Shown here in pieces: positions 53,575 to 62,726 of a DNA stretch of 64,000 nucleotides. The DNA comes from Massilia sp. CFBP 13721 (GTDB taxonomy: Bacteria > Pseudomonadota > Gammaproteobacteria > Burkholderiales > Burkholderiaceae_D): contig NZ_JACYUY010000011.1 of the NCBI RefSeq assembly GCF_014842025.1, positions 124,001 through 188,000 on the forward strand, in the 5' to 3' direction. The notes under the pieces are model-generated. The model saw only the letters and a list, made by a program, of their open reading frames with translations. It was not told where the DNA came from and did no database searches. Made by a program: the position numbers and the translations under genes. Positions within the stretch are counted from its first letter, which is position 1. Each line of letters begins with the position of its first letter.

Positions 53575-54348
53575 ATGAATTCCGCTTCCACCTCGAATAA
53601 TGCCGGCGCCAGCGCCGGTCAGACCGGCGGCCATAGCGCCAAGATCATGGTCGTCGACGACGACGTGCGCCTGCGCGACCTGCTGCGGCGCTACTTGACG
53701 GAGCAAGGCTTCCAGGTCGTTACGGCCGAAAGCGCGCCGGCCATGAACAAGCTGTGGCTGCGCGAGCGCTACGACCTGCTCGTGCTCGACCTGATGCTGC
53801 CCGGCGAAGACGGCCTGTCGATCTGCCGCCGCCTGCGCGGCGCCGGCGACCAGACCCCGATCATCATGCTGACGGCCAAGGGCGAAGACGTCGACCGTAT
53901 CGTCGGCCTCGAGATGGGCGCCGACGACTACCTGCCGAAGCCCTTCAATCCGCGCGAACTGGTGGCCCGCATCGGCGCCGTCCTGCGCCGCAAGGGTCCG
54001 GACGAAATCCCGGGCGCGCCGTCGGAAACCCCGCAATCCTTCGAGTTCGGCCAGTTCGTCCTCGATCTCGGCACGCGCACGCTGAAGAAGAACGGCGAGA
54101 CGGTTCCCCTGACCACCGGCGAATTCTCGGTGCTGAAGGTGTTCGCACGCCACGCGCGCCAGCCGCTGTCGCGCGAAAAGCTGATGGAACTCGCCCGTGG
54201 CCGCGAATACGAAGTCTTCGACCGCTCGCTCGACGTGCAAATCTCGCGCCTGCGCAAGCTGATCGAACCCGATCCATCGAGCCCGCTATATATCCAGACC
54301 GTCTGGGGACTGGGTTACGTCTTCATCCCTGAAGGGCAGCCGCGCTAA
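53575..54348 (+). CDS. ompR: OmpR-family response regulator
   Basis: 257 residues. The receiver domain has the acidic triplet DDD (28-30) and phosphoacceptor D72 in VLDLMLPGEDG, and ends in the KPF motif. The C-terminal winged-helix DNA-binding domain includes VLKVFARHARQPLSREKLM and VWGLGYVFI. The gene is followed with no gap by its kinase. The assignment to OmpR rests on the pairing with an EnvZ-like kinase; the target genes, usually porins, are not in the window. Confidence 0.93.
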   Translation: MNSASTSNNAGASAGQTGGHSAKIMVVDDDVRLRDLLRRYLTEQGFQVVTAESAPAMNKLWLRERYDLLVLDLMLPGEDGLSICRRLRGAGDQTPIIMLTAKGEDVDRIVGLEMGADDYLPKPFNPRELVARIGAVLRRKGPDEIPGAPSETPQSFEFGQFVLDLGTRTLKKNGETVPLTTGEFSVLKVFARHARQPLSREKLMELARGREYEVFDRSLDVQISRLRKLIEPDPSSPLYIQTVWGLGYVFIPEGQPR

Positions 54349-55719
54349 GTGCTTGCTTCGTTTTCACCACGCAAGTCCAGGCGCTTCGGCTGGATGAAGA
54401 GCGGCCTGTTCTGGCGCACCTTCTTCCTGCTGTCCCTGCTCACGACGCTGTCGATGGGTTCGTGGATCGGCATGATGAACGTGTTCCAGCGCGGCCAGAA
54501 GGTGGAACAGACGGCGGAACTGGTGGTCTCGGTGGTCACCATCACCAAGGCGGCGCTGACCCACTCGGCGCCCGAACTGCGGCGCGAGCTGTTGTTCGAA
54601 CTGGTTTCCAACGAAGGCATCCGCATCTTCACGCTCGAAGACACCGACCAGGTCGACCCGCCGCCGGCCAATCCGCTGATGCCGGAAATCGCCGCCGCCG
54701 TACGCGAAAAACTCGGTCCCCAGACCCGCTTTTCCAGCCGCGTGAACGGCATGGCCGGCTTCTGGATCAGCTTTACCATCGAGGACGATCAGTACTGGCT
54801 GATGCTCGAACGCGAACGCATTGCCGGCCTGACGCGCATCCAGTGGCTGGGCTGGGCCAGCGTGGTGGGCGTGCTGTCGCTGCTTGGCGCGGCCTTCATT
54901 TCGAGCCTGATCAACCGGCCGCTGGCGCGCCTGACGGCCGCGGCGCGTGCGATCGCCAAGGGCGAGCGGCCGACGCCGCTGCCCGAACGCGGCTCGAAAG
55001 AGATCATGGTGGCGAACCGCAGCTTCAACCAGATGGTCGAGGACCTGGCCCAGGTCGAAAAAGACCGCGCCGTCATCCTGGCCGGTATCTCGCACGACCT
55101 GCGCACGCCGCTGGCGCGCATGCAGCTGGAACTGGAAATGGCGAACCTGTCGACCGACGCGCGCGAAGGCATGCAGTCCGACATCGCCCAGATGGATGCG
55201 ATCATCGGCCAGTTCCTCGATTACGCCAAGCCGACCGAGGCGTCCAGCTTCACCGAGGTAGAACTCTCGCACCTGCTGGCCGACTGCGCCCAGCACGCGC
55301 GCCGCCTGCCCGGCATGCGCGTGAAGACCGACCTGGAAGAGAACGTGGTCGTACTCGGCAACGAGATCGACTTGCGCCGCGTGATCAACAACATCGTCGA
55401 AAACGCGCGCCGCTATGCGCGCACGCCCGGCGCCGACTTCACCGAACTCGATATCGCCTGCCACGTGCGCAGCACGGCGCATGGCCGGCGCGCCGTCGTC
55501 GAGATCGCCGACCATGGCCCGGGCGTGCCTGCCGACCAGATCAACCAGCTCCTGAAACCGTTTACGCGCCTGGACACGGCGCGCGGCCAGGCGAATGGCG
55601 CGGGCCTGGGCCTGGCGATCGTCGAGCGCGTCGTCACCCGCCACAATGCCGAACTCACGGTGCGCAACCGCGAAGGCGGCGGCCTGCTGGTGCAACTGGC
55701 GCTGCCCCTGGCAACCTGA
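54349..55719 (+). CDS. envZ: EnvZ-like sensor histidine kinase
   Basis: 456 residues from GTG 54349, directly after the ompR stop; an internal ATG at residue 16 is an alternative. There are two transmembrane helices (about 21-45 and 166-187) flanking a periplasmic domain of about 120 residues, then a HAMP region. H249 in GISHDLRTPLARMQ is the phospho-acceptor, and the ATPase boxes are NNIVENARRYA, DHGPGVP and GAGLGLAIV. It senses envelope or osmotic conditions and phosphorylates OmpR. Confidence 0.93.
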   Translation: MLASFSPRKSRRFGWMKSGLFWRTFFLLSLLTTLSMGSWIGMMNVFQRGQKVEQTAELVVSVVTITKAALTHSAPELRRELLFELVSNEGIRIFTLEDTDQVDPPPANPLMPEIAAAVREKLGPQTRFSSRVNGMAGFWISFTIEDDQYWLMLERERIAGLTRIQWLGWASVVGVLSLLGAAFISSLINRPLARLTAAARAIAKGERPTPLPERGSKEIMVANRSFNQMVEDLAQVEKDRAVILAGISHDLRTPLARMQLELEMANLSTDAREGMQSDIAQMDAIIGQFLDYAKPTEASSFTEVELSHLLADCAQHARRLPGMRVKTDLEENVVVLGNEIDLRRVINNIVENARRYARTPGADFTELDIACHVRSTAHGRRAVVEIADHGPGVPADQINQLLKPFTRLDTARGQANGAGLGLAIVERVVTRHNAELTVRNREGGGLLVQLALPLAT

Positions 55720-55740
55720 TTTTAATTTTATTTTTACCCC

Positions 55741-56706
55741 ATGAACGCTACCGCCACCCTCACCTACAGCGACGTCGAACAGGCTGCCGCGCGCCTCGCA
55801 GGCGCCGCCCACCGCACGCCGACGCTCACCTCCACGACTGCCAATGCGCGTATTGGGGCCGAACTGTTCTTCAAGTGCGAGAACTACCAGTGCATGGGCG
55901 CCTTCAAGTTCCGCGGCGCCTTCAACGCGATCGCGCGCTTCACGGACGCCCAGCGCGCCGCCGGCGTGCTGACCTTCTCGTCGGGTAACCACGCACAGGC
56001 GATCGCCCTGTCGGCGCGCCTGGCCGGCATCCGCGCCACCATCATCATGCCCAGCGACGCGCCCGCCTTGAAGGTGCAGGCAACGAAGGAGTACGGCGGC
56101 GAAGTGCTGTTCTACGACCGCTACACCGAAAACCGCGAGGAAATCGCGAGCCGCCTGGCGGACGAGCGCGGCATGACCCTGATCCCACCCTACGACCATC
56201 CGGACGTGATCTGCGGCCAGGGCACGGCAGCGAAAGAACTGTTCGAAGACGTCGGTCCGCTCGACGTGCTGCTGGTACCGCTCGGCGGCGGCGGCCTGCT
56301 GTCCGGCTGCGCGCTGGCGGCGAGCGGCCTGGCGCCCGGTTGCAAGGTGATCGGCGTCGAGCCGGAAGCCGGCAACGACGGCCAGCAGTCATTGCGCCGC
56401 GGCGAAGTCGTGCATATCGGCGTGCCGAAGACGATCGCCGACGGCGCCATGGTGACCCACGTGGGCACGCACAATTTCGAGGTCATCAAACGCCTGGTCG
56501 ACGACATCGTCACGGTGACCGACGCCCAGCTGGTCGAAACCATGAAATTCTTCGCCGAACGCATGAAGATGGTGGTCGAGCCGACCGGCTGCCTGGGCGC
56601 GGCGGCGGCGCTGTGCGGCGTGGTGCCGGTGGCGGGCAAACGCGTCGGCATCGTGATCAGCGGCGGCAACGTCGACCTGTCGCGATTCGCCGCACTGGTG
56701 GCCTGA
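55741..56706 (+). CDS. PLP-dependent threonine/serine dehydratase family (possibly threo-3-hydroxyaspartate ammonia-lyase)
   Basis: 321 residues of fold type II. The PLP lysine is K56 in GAFKFRGAFN, with SSGNHAQAIA and the phosphate loop GGGGLLSG. It lacks the C-terminal ACT domains of biosynthetic IlvA. The length fits catabolic dehydratases, serine racemase or threo-3-hydroxy-L-aspartate ammonia-lyase. Its stop overlaps the start of a RidA gene (TGATG). RidA hydrolyses reactive enamine/imine products of such dehydratases, so the pairing makes biochemical sense. Confidence 0.88.
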   Translation: MNATATLTYSDVEQAAARLAGAAHRTPTLTSTTANARIGAELFFKCENYQCMGAFKFRGAFNAIARFTDAQRAAGVLTFSSGNHAQAIALSARLAGIRATIIMPSDAPALKVQATKEYGGEVLFYDRYTENREEIASRLADERGMTLIPPYDHPDVICGQGTAAKELFEDVGPLDVLLVPLGGGGLLSGCALAASGLAPGCKVIGVEPEAGNDGQQSLRRGEVVHIGVPKTIADGAMVTHVGTHNFEVIKRLVDDIVTVTDAQLVETMKFFAERMKMVVEPTGCLGAAAALCGVVPVAGKRVGIVISGGNVDLSRFAALVA

Positions 56707-57077
56707 TGGAATTCATCCAGTCCAGCGAGCTGCCGGCGCCGGCCGGGCATTATTCGCAGGCGGTGGCGGCGGGCGGCCTGGTCTTCCTGTCGGGTATGCT
56801 GCCGGCCAGGGACAGCGTCGCGCCCGATTCTCCCTTCGAAGCCCAGTGCGAATCGGTCTTCGCGCAGTGCGAACAGGTGCTGCGCGCGGCCGGCTGCGGG
56901 TTTGGCGACGTGGTGCAATGCACGGCCTATCTGGCCGGCGTCGAGCGCTGGCCGGCCTTTAACGGCATCTATGCACGCGTGTTCGGCGAGCACAAGCCGG
57001 CGCGCGCGGTGGTGCCGGTGCCTGCCCTGCACCATGACTTCCTGGTCGAGATCCAGCTGGTGGCGCAGAAGCCCTAA
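56706..57077 (+). CDS. RidA family reactive intermediate/imine deaminase
   Basis: 123 residues, the normal length for trimeric RidA. It has GHYSQAVAAGGLVFLSGMLP at the N-terminus and the substrate-binding Arg in KPARAVVPVPAL, with Glu in LVEIQLVA. It is translationally coupled to the upstream PLP dehydratase through a one-base overlap. Likely role: hydrolysis of the 2-imino acid released by that enzyme to keto acid and ammonia. Confidence 0.9.
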   Translation: MEFIQSSELPAPAGHYSQAVAAGGLVFLSGMLPARDSVAPDSPFEAQCESVFAQCEQVLRAAGCGFGDVVQCTAYLAGVERWPAFNGIYARVFGEHKPARAVVPVPALHHDFLVEIQLVAQKP

Positions 57078-57172
57078 GCGACGATCACCCGCTGAGTGAA
57101 CTCATGCGTGGTTTTTTTGACAATGTTCGCGCACCGTGAAGCACCGAACATACTGAGACAGCCTCGGCCGGG

Positions 57173-57188
57173 ACAATGGCTCCATTGT
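57173..57188. promoter_or_regulatory. Palindrome ACAATGG-CT-CCATTGT upstream of the DUF4124 gene
   Basis: Seven-base perfect arms with a two-base centre, ending seven bases before the GGAGG of the next gene. It could be an operator or an RNA hairpin near the ribosome site. Confidence 0.3.
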
Positions 57189-57204
57189 ATCGATGGAGGT
57201 AGCC

Positions 57205-57609
57205 ATGAAGCGCCTGGCCTCTCAACTGAGTTTGATCATCGCGGCCCTTGCCGCCACCCCCGCCGCACTGGCGGGTTCCGACATCCTGAAATGCGTCGAT
57301 GGCGCCGGCCATGTGACGCTGACCGACCAGCCCTGCGAAAGCGGCGCCCGCGCCACGCGCCTGACCGCGAATGCCGGGCCTGAGGGCGCTGCGGAGCCTG
57401 CAAGCGCCGCCAGCGAGGTGCAGCCGGTGAGCGTGCAGCGCTACGAGGCCTCGCCTGCCATGGTGAACCAGCAATCCTGGCGTCCGCGCGTCCCGCAGCG
57501 CGACCGCCCGCTGGCGCGCGACGTCGCGACCTTGAAGGCGGCGCGTGCGCAGATGATGCTGATCGACGCCGACCGGCCGAGCCGTCCGACATTGGCGACG
57601 ATTCAATAG
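57205..57609 (+). CDS. DUF4124 domain-containing secreted protein
   Basis: 134 residues from ATG 57205, chosen because GGAGG lies upstream; an ATG four codons earlier contains that site. A signal peptide covers about 1-24 (cleavage after ALA). The short DUF4124 motif ILKCVDGAGHVTLTDQPC (about 27-44) follows with its two Cys. The remainder is low-complexity and Ala/Arg-rich. It is probably periplasmic; the function is unknown. Confidence 0.85.
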   Translation: MKRLASQLSLIIAALAATPAALAGSDILKCVDGAGHVTLTDQPCESGARATRLTANAGPEGAAEPASAASEVQPVSVQRYEASPAMVNQQSWRPRVPQRDRPLARDVATLKAARAQMMLIDADRPSRPTLATIQ

Positions 57610-57639
57610 TCAACGCGTCGCACCGCTTCCGCAAGCCGA

Positions 57640-57751
57640 CGTAAGGTGGGCGGGTCTCCCGCCCACGCGTTCAATCCTTGGTGGCATTGTGCCGGTGCGA
57701 TTGTTCACGCGATCGTTGAACGCGTGGGCGGGAAGACCCGCCCACCTTACG
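57640..57751. repeat. REP/BIME-like element, copy 7
   Basis: Inverted units CGTAAGGTGGGC..GCCCACGCG (57640-57669) and CGCGTGGGC..GCCCACCTTACG (57721-57751). Both carry the same AAGG/CCTT change, so pairing is kept. It lies between convergent genes. Confidence 0.85.
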
Positions 57752-57805
57752 GGTATGCCAGATACGGTGCGGACGGTATGGCGCTGTTGTGAGACGCACC
57801 GAAAC

Positions 57806-60745
57806 TCAATGAAACTTCATCATCCCGCGTAAATCCAGCGCCGCGCCGTTGCCGAGTTCCGGCAGCAGTTCGAGCAATTCCGGATCCTGGATGAAGCTGG
57901 CCGACGAGGTCGCCGTCAACATGCGCTCCGGCGGCAGCGAGCGCGCGACGGCCCAGCCCTGCACGTAATCGACACCGATCTCGGCCAGGGTCTGCACGGT
58001 CGCCGCGTCTTCGGCCCATTCGGCGATGGTCTTCATGCCGAGATTCACCGCCAGGCTGACGATGGCTTCGACGATCGCCACGTTGGCCGGGTGGGCGTTG
58101 ATGTTGACGATGAAGTTGCCGTCGATTTTCAGCACGTCGGCCGGGAGTTCTTTCAGGTAGGAGAACGAGGTGTAGCCGGCGCCGAAGTCGTCCAGCGCCA
58201 CCTTGACGCCGAAATTGCGCACCTGGTCGATGAAGCGGCGCGTGTTGTCGAGGTCATGCAGGGCCACGCTTTCGGTGATTTCCATGCACAGGCGCCCGGC
58301 CACGTGCACGTGGCGTCCCAGGATCTCCAGCGTGTCGGCGACGAAGCGCTCGTCGTTGAGCGAGGCGCCCGACAGGTTCATGCAGACGAAGCGGGTATTC
58401 GGCAGGCGCCCGATGTTCTCGGCAATCCAGCCCAGCGTCGTACTCAGCACCCAGCGGTCGATCACGCCCGCGCGGCCGCATTTCTCGGCGGCGCCGATCA
58501 GCGGGCCGGCCGGCATCACGCGCCCGTCCGGGCCGCGCATGCGCAGCAGCACCTCGAAGTTGAGCGAATCGTGCGGGTTTTTCAGCGACATGATCGGCTG
58601 CATCTCGATGAACAGGCCCTCGGTCGCGCTCGGCCCCTGCAGCTTGGCCACCAGGTTCAGCTCGGCCTCGCGTTCGTGGAAGGCGGCGGCGTTGCGTTCG
58701 TACACGACCAGGCCGTCGCTGTGTTCCTTGGCTTCGCGGCAGGCGCGGTCGGCGGCCGAAATGGCGTCGCGCATTGGCATGCCGTTCGACACTTCGATCA
58801 GGCCGACCGAACCGCGCACGTGGAAAGCCTTGTCGCCGACCCGGTACGGGGTGCCGCCGATGCGTTCGACGATGCCGCGGCAAATCAGGGACGCGAGCGG
58901 AATCGCGGTGTCGGGCATGACGATCACGAATTCGTCGCCGCCGACGCGGCCGATCTGCTGGCCGCCGGCCAGCATCATGGCCATGCGCTCGCACACCTGT
59001 TTGAGCACTTCGTCGCCGGCGCCGTGGCCGAACAGGTCGTTGATCAGCTTGAAGCGGTCGAGGTCGATGTAGGCGATCGCCATCGGCTTGCCGGCTGCCA
59101 GCGAGGCGGCCGCGCCCTCGAACATCTTCTCGATGCCGCGCCGGTTGAACACGCGCGTGAGCGGATCGTTGTTGGCCATGAACTGGAGCTGCTCGGTGGC
59201 CTTGGTTTTTTCGGTGATGTCTTCCAGTACCCCTTCGATGCGGCCGTGCGCCAGCGTCGCGCGCACCAGGAAGCGGCGCGCGCCGTCGCGGTTGCCGATT
59301 TCCATCTCGATCGTGGTTTGCTGGTGCACCTGTTCGCGCAGGTGGAACCAGGAGGCGCTGTCGAAGAACTGCTGCCACAGCGTACGCCCGGCGGTGGGCA
59401 GCTCGCACTCGAGCATGCGGCACAGCGCCGGATTGGCCGACAGGAAGGCGCCTTGCAGGTCGAGCGTGAACAGGCCGACCGGCATCGCCTCGTAGGCGTG
59501 CTCGAGTTCGGCCTGGACCGCGATCCGCTTTTGCGTCTCGAGGCGCATCTGTTCGGCGACCGCCAGTGCCGCCAGCAGGCTCGATGCCAGCGCGGCCGTG
59601 ACGCTGTTGACCACGCCCAGCACTTCGCGCATGCTCAGCGCGGCCGACAGCACCTCGGCCAGGGTCGACAGGAAGGTGACGGCGAACGAGGCCGCGAACC
59701 ACATCGCCACCCGCGCCTGGGTGTGGCGCATGACGGTGAACAGGCCCAGGGTCATCAGGGCCAGGCCGGGCGCGACCAGCACCCACATCAGCGGCAGGTA
59801 GATCCGGAACGGCAGCAGGATCGACATCGGCAACAGGCACAGGCATAGCGCCTGCGCCACGCGCAGCGGCCCGGCCAGGCGCGTGCGCGCCAGTTCCGCC
59901 CCGAACAGCTCGCGGTACAGGGTCATGGTCGCGATCCCGTACAGGGCCGTGGTCAGCGCGCGGCTTGGCGCCAGCCAGTCCTGGGGCAGCGTCTGGCCCA
60001 GCCACTGGATATCCCAGCCGGCCGAGATCGCGCCCACGCGCAGGTTCAGGATCAGCCAGACCGCGAACTGCAGGTACAGCACCTGGCGGTTGATCAGGGC
60101 GGTGATCAGGATGAACAGGCTGAGTACGATCATGCCGCCGTCGAGCAGGCCCGACTTGCGGTGGAACTGCTGGATCGACAGCGTCATCTCTTCCGCCGGC
60201 CATTGCACGGCGCTGACGCGCGCCGGCCCCGTGAAGCGCGCGCGGCACAGCACCTCGGCCGGCAGGAAGGCGGGCTGCAGCACGAAGCCGGCCTTGGAGG
60301 GCGCGAGTGCGCCGCTGGACGCCTCGTGCGAAGCACTGCCCAGCGATTGCAGGGTGGCGCCATCCCAGCAGGCGATGGCGATCGCGTGGCGCGACGGGAA
60401 TTCGATGACTTGCGGGCCGTTGCCCTGGCCGTGGGTATGCAGCGCGAACCAGAGCGGCGCTTCGGACAGATGGGTGTCGTGGCGCTCGACGATCGGCGCG
60501 CGCGCCAGCCGGCGCAGGGCCGCGCCGGGGGCCATCTGGGCGCCGTCCTCGGCGATCACGCGCAGCGGCAGGACGACGTCGTCGTTGGCGACGTAATGGC
60601 TGTTCCAGGTAACCAGCGCCAGCAGCGACACCAGCGCCACCCCAATCGGCACCAGGTAGACCGACAGCAGGCGCATCGCCGCCGTCAGCAGACGTTCAAA
60701 GGAAGTCGGTGCGGGTGTGCGGTCGGGCGTGGACGGCTGGGGCAT
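57806..60745 (-). CDS. Membrane sensor diguanylate cyclase/phosphodiesterase (7TMR-like, PAS, GGDEF, EAL)
   Basis: 979 residues from ATG 60745 (a TTG eight codons earlier is possible). A first transmembrane helix (about 28-48) and a periplasmic domain (about 50-190) are followed by six or seven hydrophobic helices (about 195-390), like 7TMR-DISM sensors. A PAS region (about 420-540) precedes GGDEF with intact RVGGDEF (about 598-604). The EAL domain reads EVL at the first motif (about 730) but keeps NLSG, EITES, DDFGAGYTS, KIDGNF and QGW. Both activities are possible. Its N-terminus faces the FeeM gene. Confidence 0.92.
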   Translation of the reverse strand: MPQPSTPDRTPAPTSFERLLTAAMRLLSVYLVPIGVALVSLLALVTWNSHYVANDDVVLPLRVIAEDGAQMAPGAALRRLARAPIVERHDTHLSEAPLWFALHTHGQGNGPQVIEFPSRHAIAIACWDGATLQSLGSASHEASSGALAPSKAGFVLQPAFLPAEVLCRARFTGPARVSAVQWPAEEMTLSIQQFHRKSGLLDGGMIVLSLFILITALINRQVLYLQFAVWLILNLRVGAISAGWDIQWLGQTLPQDWLAPSRALTTALYGIATMTLYRELFGAELARTRLAGPLRVAQALCLCLLPMSILLPFRIYLPLMWVLVAPGLALMTLGLFTVMRHTQARVAMWFAASFAVTFLSTLAEVLSAALSMREVLGVVNSVTAALASSLLAALAVAEQMRLETQKRIAVQAELEHAYEAMPVGLFTLDLQGAFLSANPALCRMLECELPTAGRTLWQQFFDSASWFHLREQVHQQTTIEMEIGNRDGARRFLVRATLAHGRIEGVLEDITEKTKATEQLQFMANNDPLTRVFNRRGIEKMFEGAAASLAAGKPMAIAYIDLDRFKLINDLFGHGAGDEVLKQVCERMAMMLAGGQQIGRVGGDEFVIVMPDTAIPLASLICRGIVERIGGTPYRVGDKAFHVRGSVGLIEVSNGMPMRDAISAADRACREAKEHSDGLVVYERNAAAFHEREAELNLVAKLQGPSATEGLFIEMQPIMSLKNPHDSLNFEVLLRMRGPDGRVMPAGPLIGAAEKCGRAGVIDRWVLSTTLGWIAENIGRLPNTRFVCMNLSGASLNDERFVADTLEILGRHVHVAGRLCMEITESVALHDLDNTRRFIDQVRNFGVKVALDDFGAGYTSFSYLKELPADVLKIDGNFIVNINAHPANVAIVEAIVSLAVNLGMKTIAEWAEDAATVQTLAEIGVDYVQGWAVARSLPPERMLTATSSASFIQDPELLELLPELGNGAALDLRGMMKFH

Positions 60746-60845
60746 AGGCTGGTCGGTTCGGGCTGGCAAACGCCAGCCTGCTTGCCAGCGCGTTTTCAGC
60801 CCTCAAGAATACAACCTGCCGAAGATGCTGTCATGCAATATTTGG

Positions 60846-61604
60846 TTACGCTGCCATCAACTGGCCCACCGGGTTCAAAATCGGGGCACGTGGGACTGCC
60901 GGCGTGGCCAACAAACCACGTTGCAGTGCCAAACCGACATCGATGTCCGGATGGTGGGTATGGCGGAAGAACTTCAGCATCGGGTGATTCGCCTCGGTCC
61001 AGCGCTGTTCGCCGGTGGCGATCTCGAACGCCATCACGCGGTGCGGCATGTTGCCCGCATGCGCCAGCGGCACCATTTCCCCGTCGCCGAACACGTCGGT
61101 GAACATCAGCTGCTCGTACTGGCGGTCGACCGGGGCGCGGCCGGCGATGACGGCGTACTCGATGCCGGTCTTCTCGAAGTACTCGAAGAAGGCCTTGACC
61201 AGCGCCACCTTGACCATGCGGCCGATGCGGCCTTCGCCGACACCGAGGCGCTCGACTTCGCCGAGGGCGCGGCCCTGCAGCCATTGCGGCAGGACCACCG
61301 ACTCTTCGATGTGCAGCGGATGGTGCACGTTGGTGCGGATGCGCGCGGTGCCGATCGGCGTGCCGTCGAGCTTGGACTCGGCCAGCAGCACCACGGTGTC
61401 TTCTTCATAGTCGCAGGCTTCCGGCAGGGCCAGGGTGCGGGCGAATTCAGGGACGTGGCGCGCATACGCCGCGTGACGGATCGCCACCGCTTTGTTCAGG
61501 CTATCCTCGGACTCGACCCGGCGGATGGTGAATGGCAAGCGCTCGGTAGACATTTCCGGACGCGACAGGGTAGCGGAGAGGACGGCGGGGTTGCGCATTT
61601 CCAT
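60846..61604 (-). CDS. N-acyl amino acid synthase, FeeM family (GNAT fold)
   Basis: 252 residues. The sequence resembles FeeM and PEP-CTERM/exosortase-linked acyltransferases, which join a long-chain acyl group from acyl-ACP to an amino acid (RRVESEDSLNKAVAIRHAAYARHV near 28-51; EVERLGVGEGRIGRMVKVALVKAFFEY near 115-141). No PEP-CTERM genes are in the window. It lies upstream of the GGDEF-EAL gene on the same strand, 100 bases apart. The product would be an N-acyl amino acid of unknown role. Confidence 0.8.
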   Translation of the reverse strand: MEMRNPAVLSATLSRPEMSTERLPFTIRRVESEDSLNKAVAIRHAAYARHVPEFARTLALPEACDYEEDTVVLLAESKLDGTPIGTARIRTNVHHPLHIEESVVLPQWLQGRALGEVERLGVGEGRIGRMVKVALVKAFFEYFEKTGIEYAVIAGRAPVDRQYEQLMFTDVFGDGEMVPLAHAGNMPHRVMAFEIATGEQRWTEANHPMLKFFRHTHHPDIDVGLALQRGLLATPAVPRAPILNPVGQLMAA

Positions 61605-61769
61605 GACGGGACATTTCCTAGGATTAATTGTTGGTCAACGGCTTTGGTGTTGACTATTATCAATCTTTTACAATCTTCCTAAACGTCAATAAAGAATGCT
61701 TTAGGCCCTCTATTCCGCGTTCTCGGAACGCCCGTTCTAATCCATGCAAATAGAATAACGAACAAATGT

Positions 61770-62654
61770 CTAGTCGTGTGCCATGAAACGCGCCGTCCCC
61801 GAGACCCGGATCGAGCCGCCCTTCTCCACGCCGAACTCGGCGTGCAGGCGCGAGCGCATGCCCATGTCCTCGCCCTGCACGATGTCGATTGCCCCGCCAT
61901 GCGGCCAGCCCAGGTCACGCAGGTAACCGGCCAGCGCGGCGGTGCCGGCGCCGGTGGCCGGGTCTTCGTAGACGCCCCCTGAGGCGAACGGGTTGCGCGT
62001 GTGTAGCAGCGTAGCCGTCTCGGCCCACACCAGCACCACGGTAACGAGCCCGTGCGTGCGCATGAAGCGCCGCCCGGCGTCGAGTTCGTAGCGCATGGCG
62101 GCCAGCAGCGCGCGGCTGCGCAGCGCCAGCACCAGGTGGTCGGCCCCGCCATGGGCCAGGCCGGGCGGAATGCGCGGATCGAGGTCGGTGGCCCGGTAGC
62201 CGAACAGCGCCAGCGCCTCCTCCACCATCGCGCCCGGCGCCGGCGCGCTGCGGGTTGGCGGCGACTGCAATGCGGCCGAGGTCAGGCCGGCGCCGTCCGG
62301 TCCATTCCCCCGGCGCCCTTCGACCGTGATCGCGGCATCGTTCAAGACCAGCTTGTAGACACCGTCGCCGTGGCTGGCCGCCAGTGCGGCGCCGAGGGCG
62401 ATCGTGGCATGCCCGCAGAACGGCACTTCGGACTCGGGCGAGAAATAGCGCACGCGCCAGCCCGCTTCTTCGTCATCCTGCGGCGCCGCAAACGCGGTTT
62501 CTGAATAGCCGACCGCATGGGCGATGCGCCCCATCTCGGCGGCATCGGGCAAGGCGGCGCCGATCCAGACGCCGGCCGGGTTGCCGCCCTGGGTGCCGTC
62601 GGAAAAGGCAGCGATGCGCTGGACGGCGTCAAGAGAGCATGGGCTTGAAGGCAT
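61770..62654 (-). CDS. PhzF family isomerase/epimerase
   Basis: 294 residues of the diaminopimelate-epimerase fold. The catalytic Glu is E52 in GYSETAFA, followed by FSPESEVPFCGHATIALG and, in the second half, DPATGAGTAALAGYL. No phenazine genes are present, so it is one of the many PhzF-like enzymes of unknown substrate. It ends 165 bases before the FeeM start. Confidence 0.92.
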   Translation of the reverse strand: MPSSPCSLDAVQRIAAFSDGTQGGNPAGVWIGAALPDAAEMGRIAHAVGYSETAFAAPQDDEEAGWRVRYFSPESEVPFCGHATIALGAALAASHGDGVYKLVLNDAAITVEGRRGNGPDGAGLTSAALQSPPTRSAPAPGAMVEEALALFGYRATDLDPRIPPGLAHGGADHLVLALRSRALLAAMRYELDAGRRFMRTHGLVTVVLVWAETATLLHTRNPFASGGVYEDPATGAGTAALAGYLRDLGWPHGGAIDIVQGEDMGMRSRLHAEFGVEKGGSIRVSGTARFMAHD

Positions 62655-62726
62655 AAATTGCTTCTCAGAAATAAAAGAGGGTTGATGTTACCTTGTTTGT
62701 AACGATTTTGCAGGAAGAAGCTTGGC

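Noticed and set aside
61770..62654. Phenazine biosynthesis locus
   Set aside because: Only a PhzF-like gene is present; phzA-E and phzG are absent.
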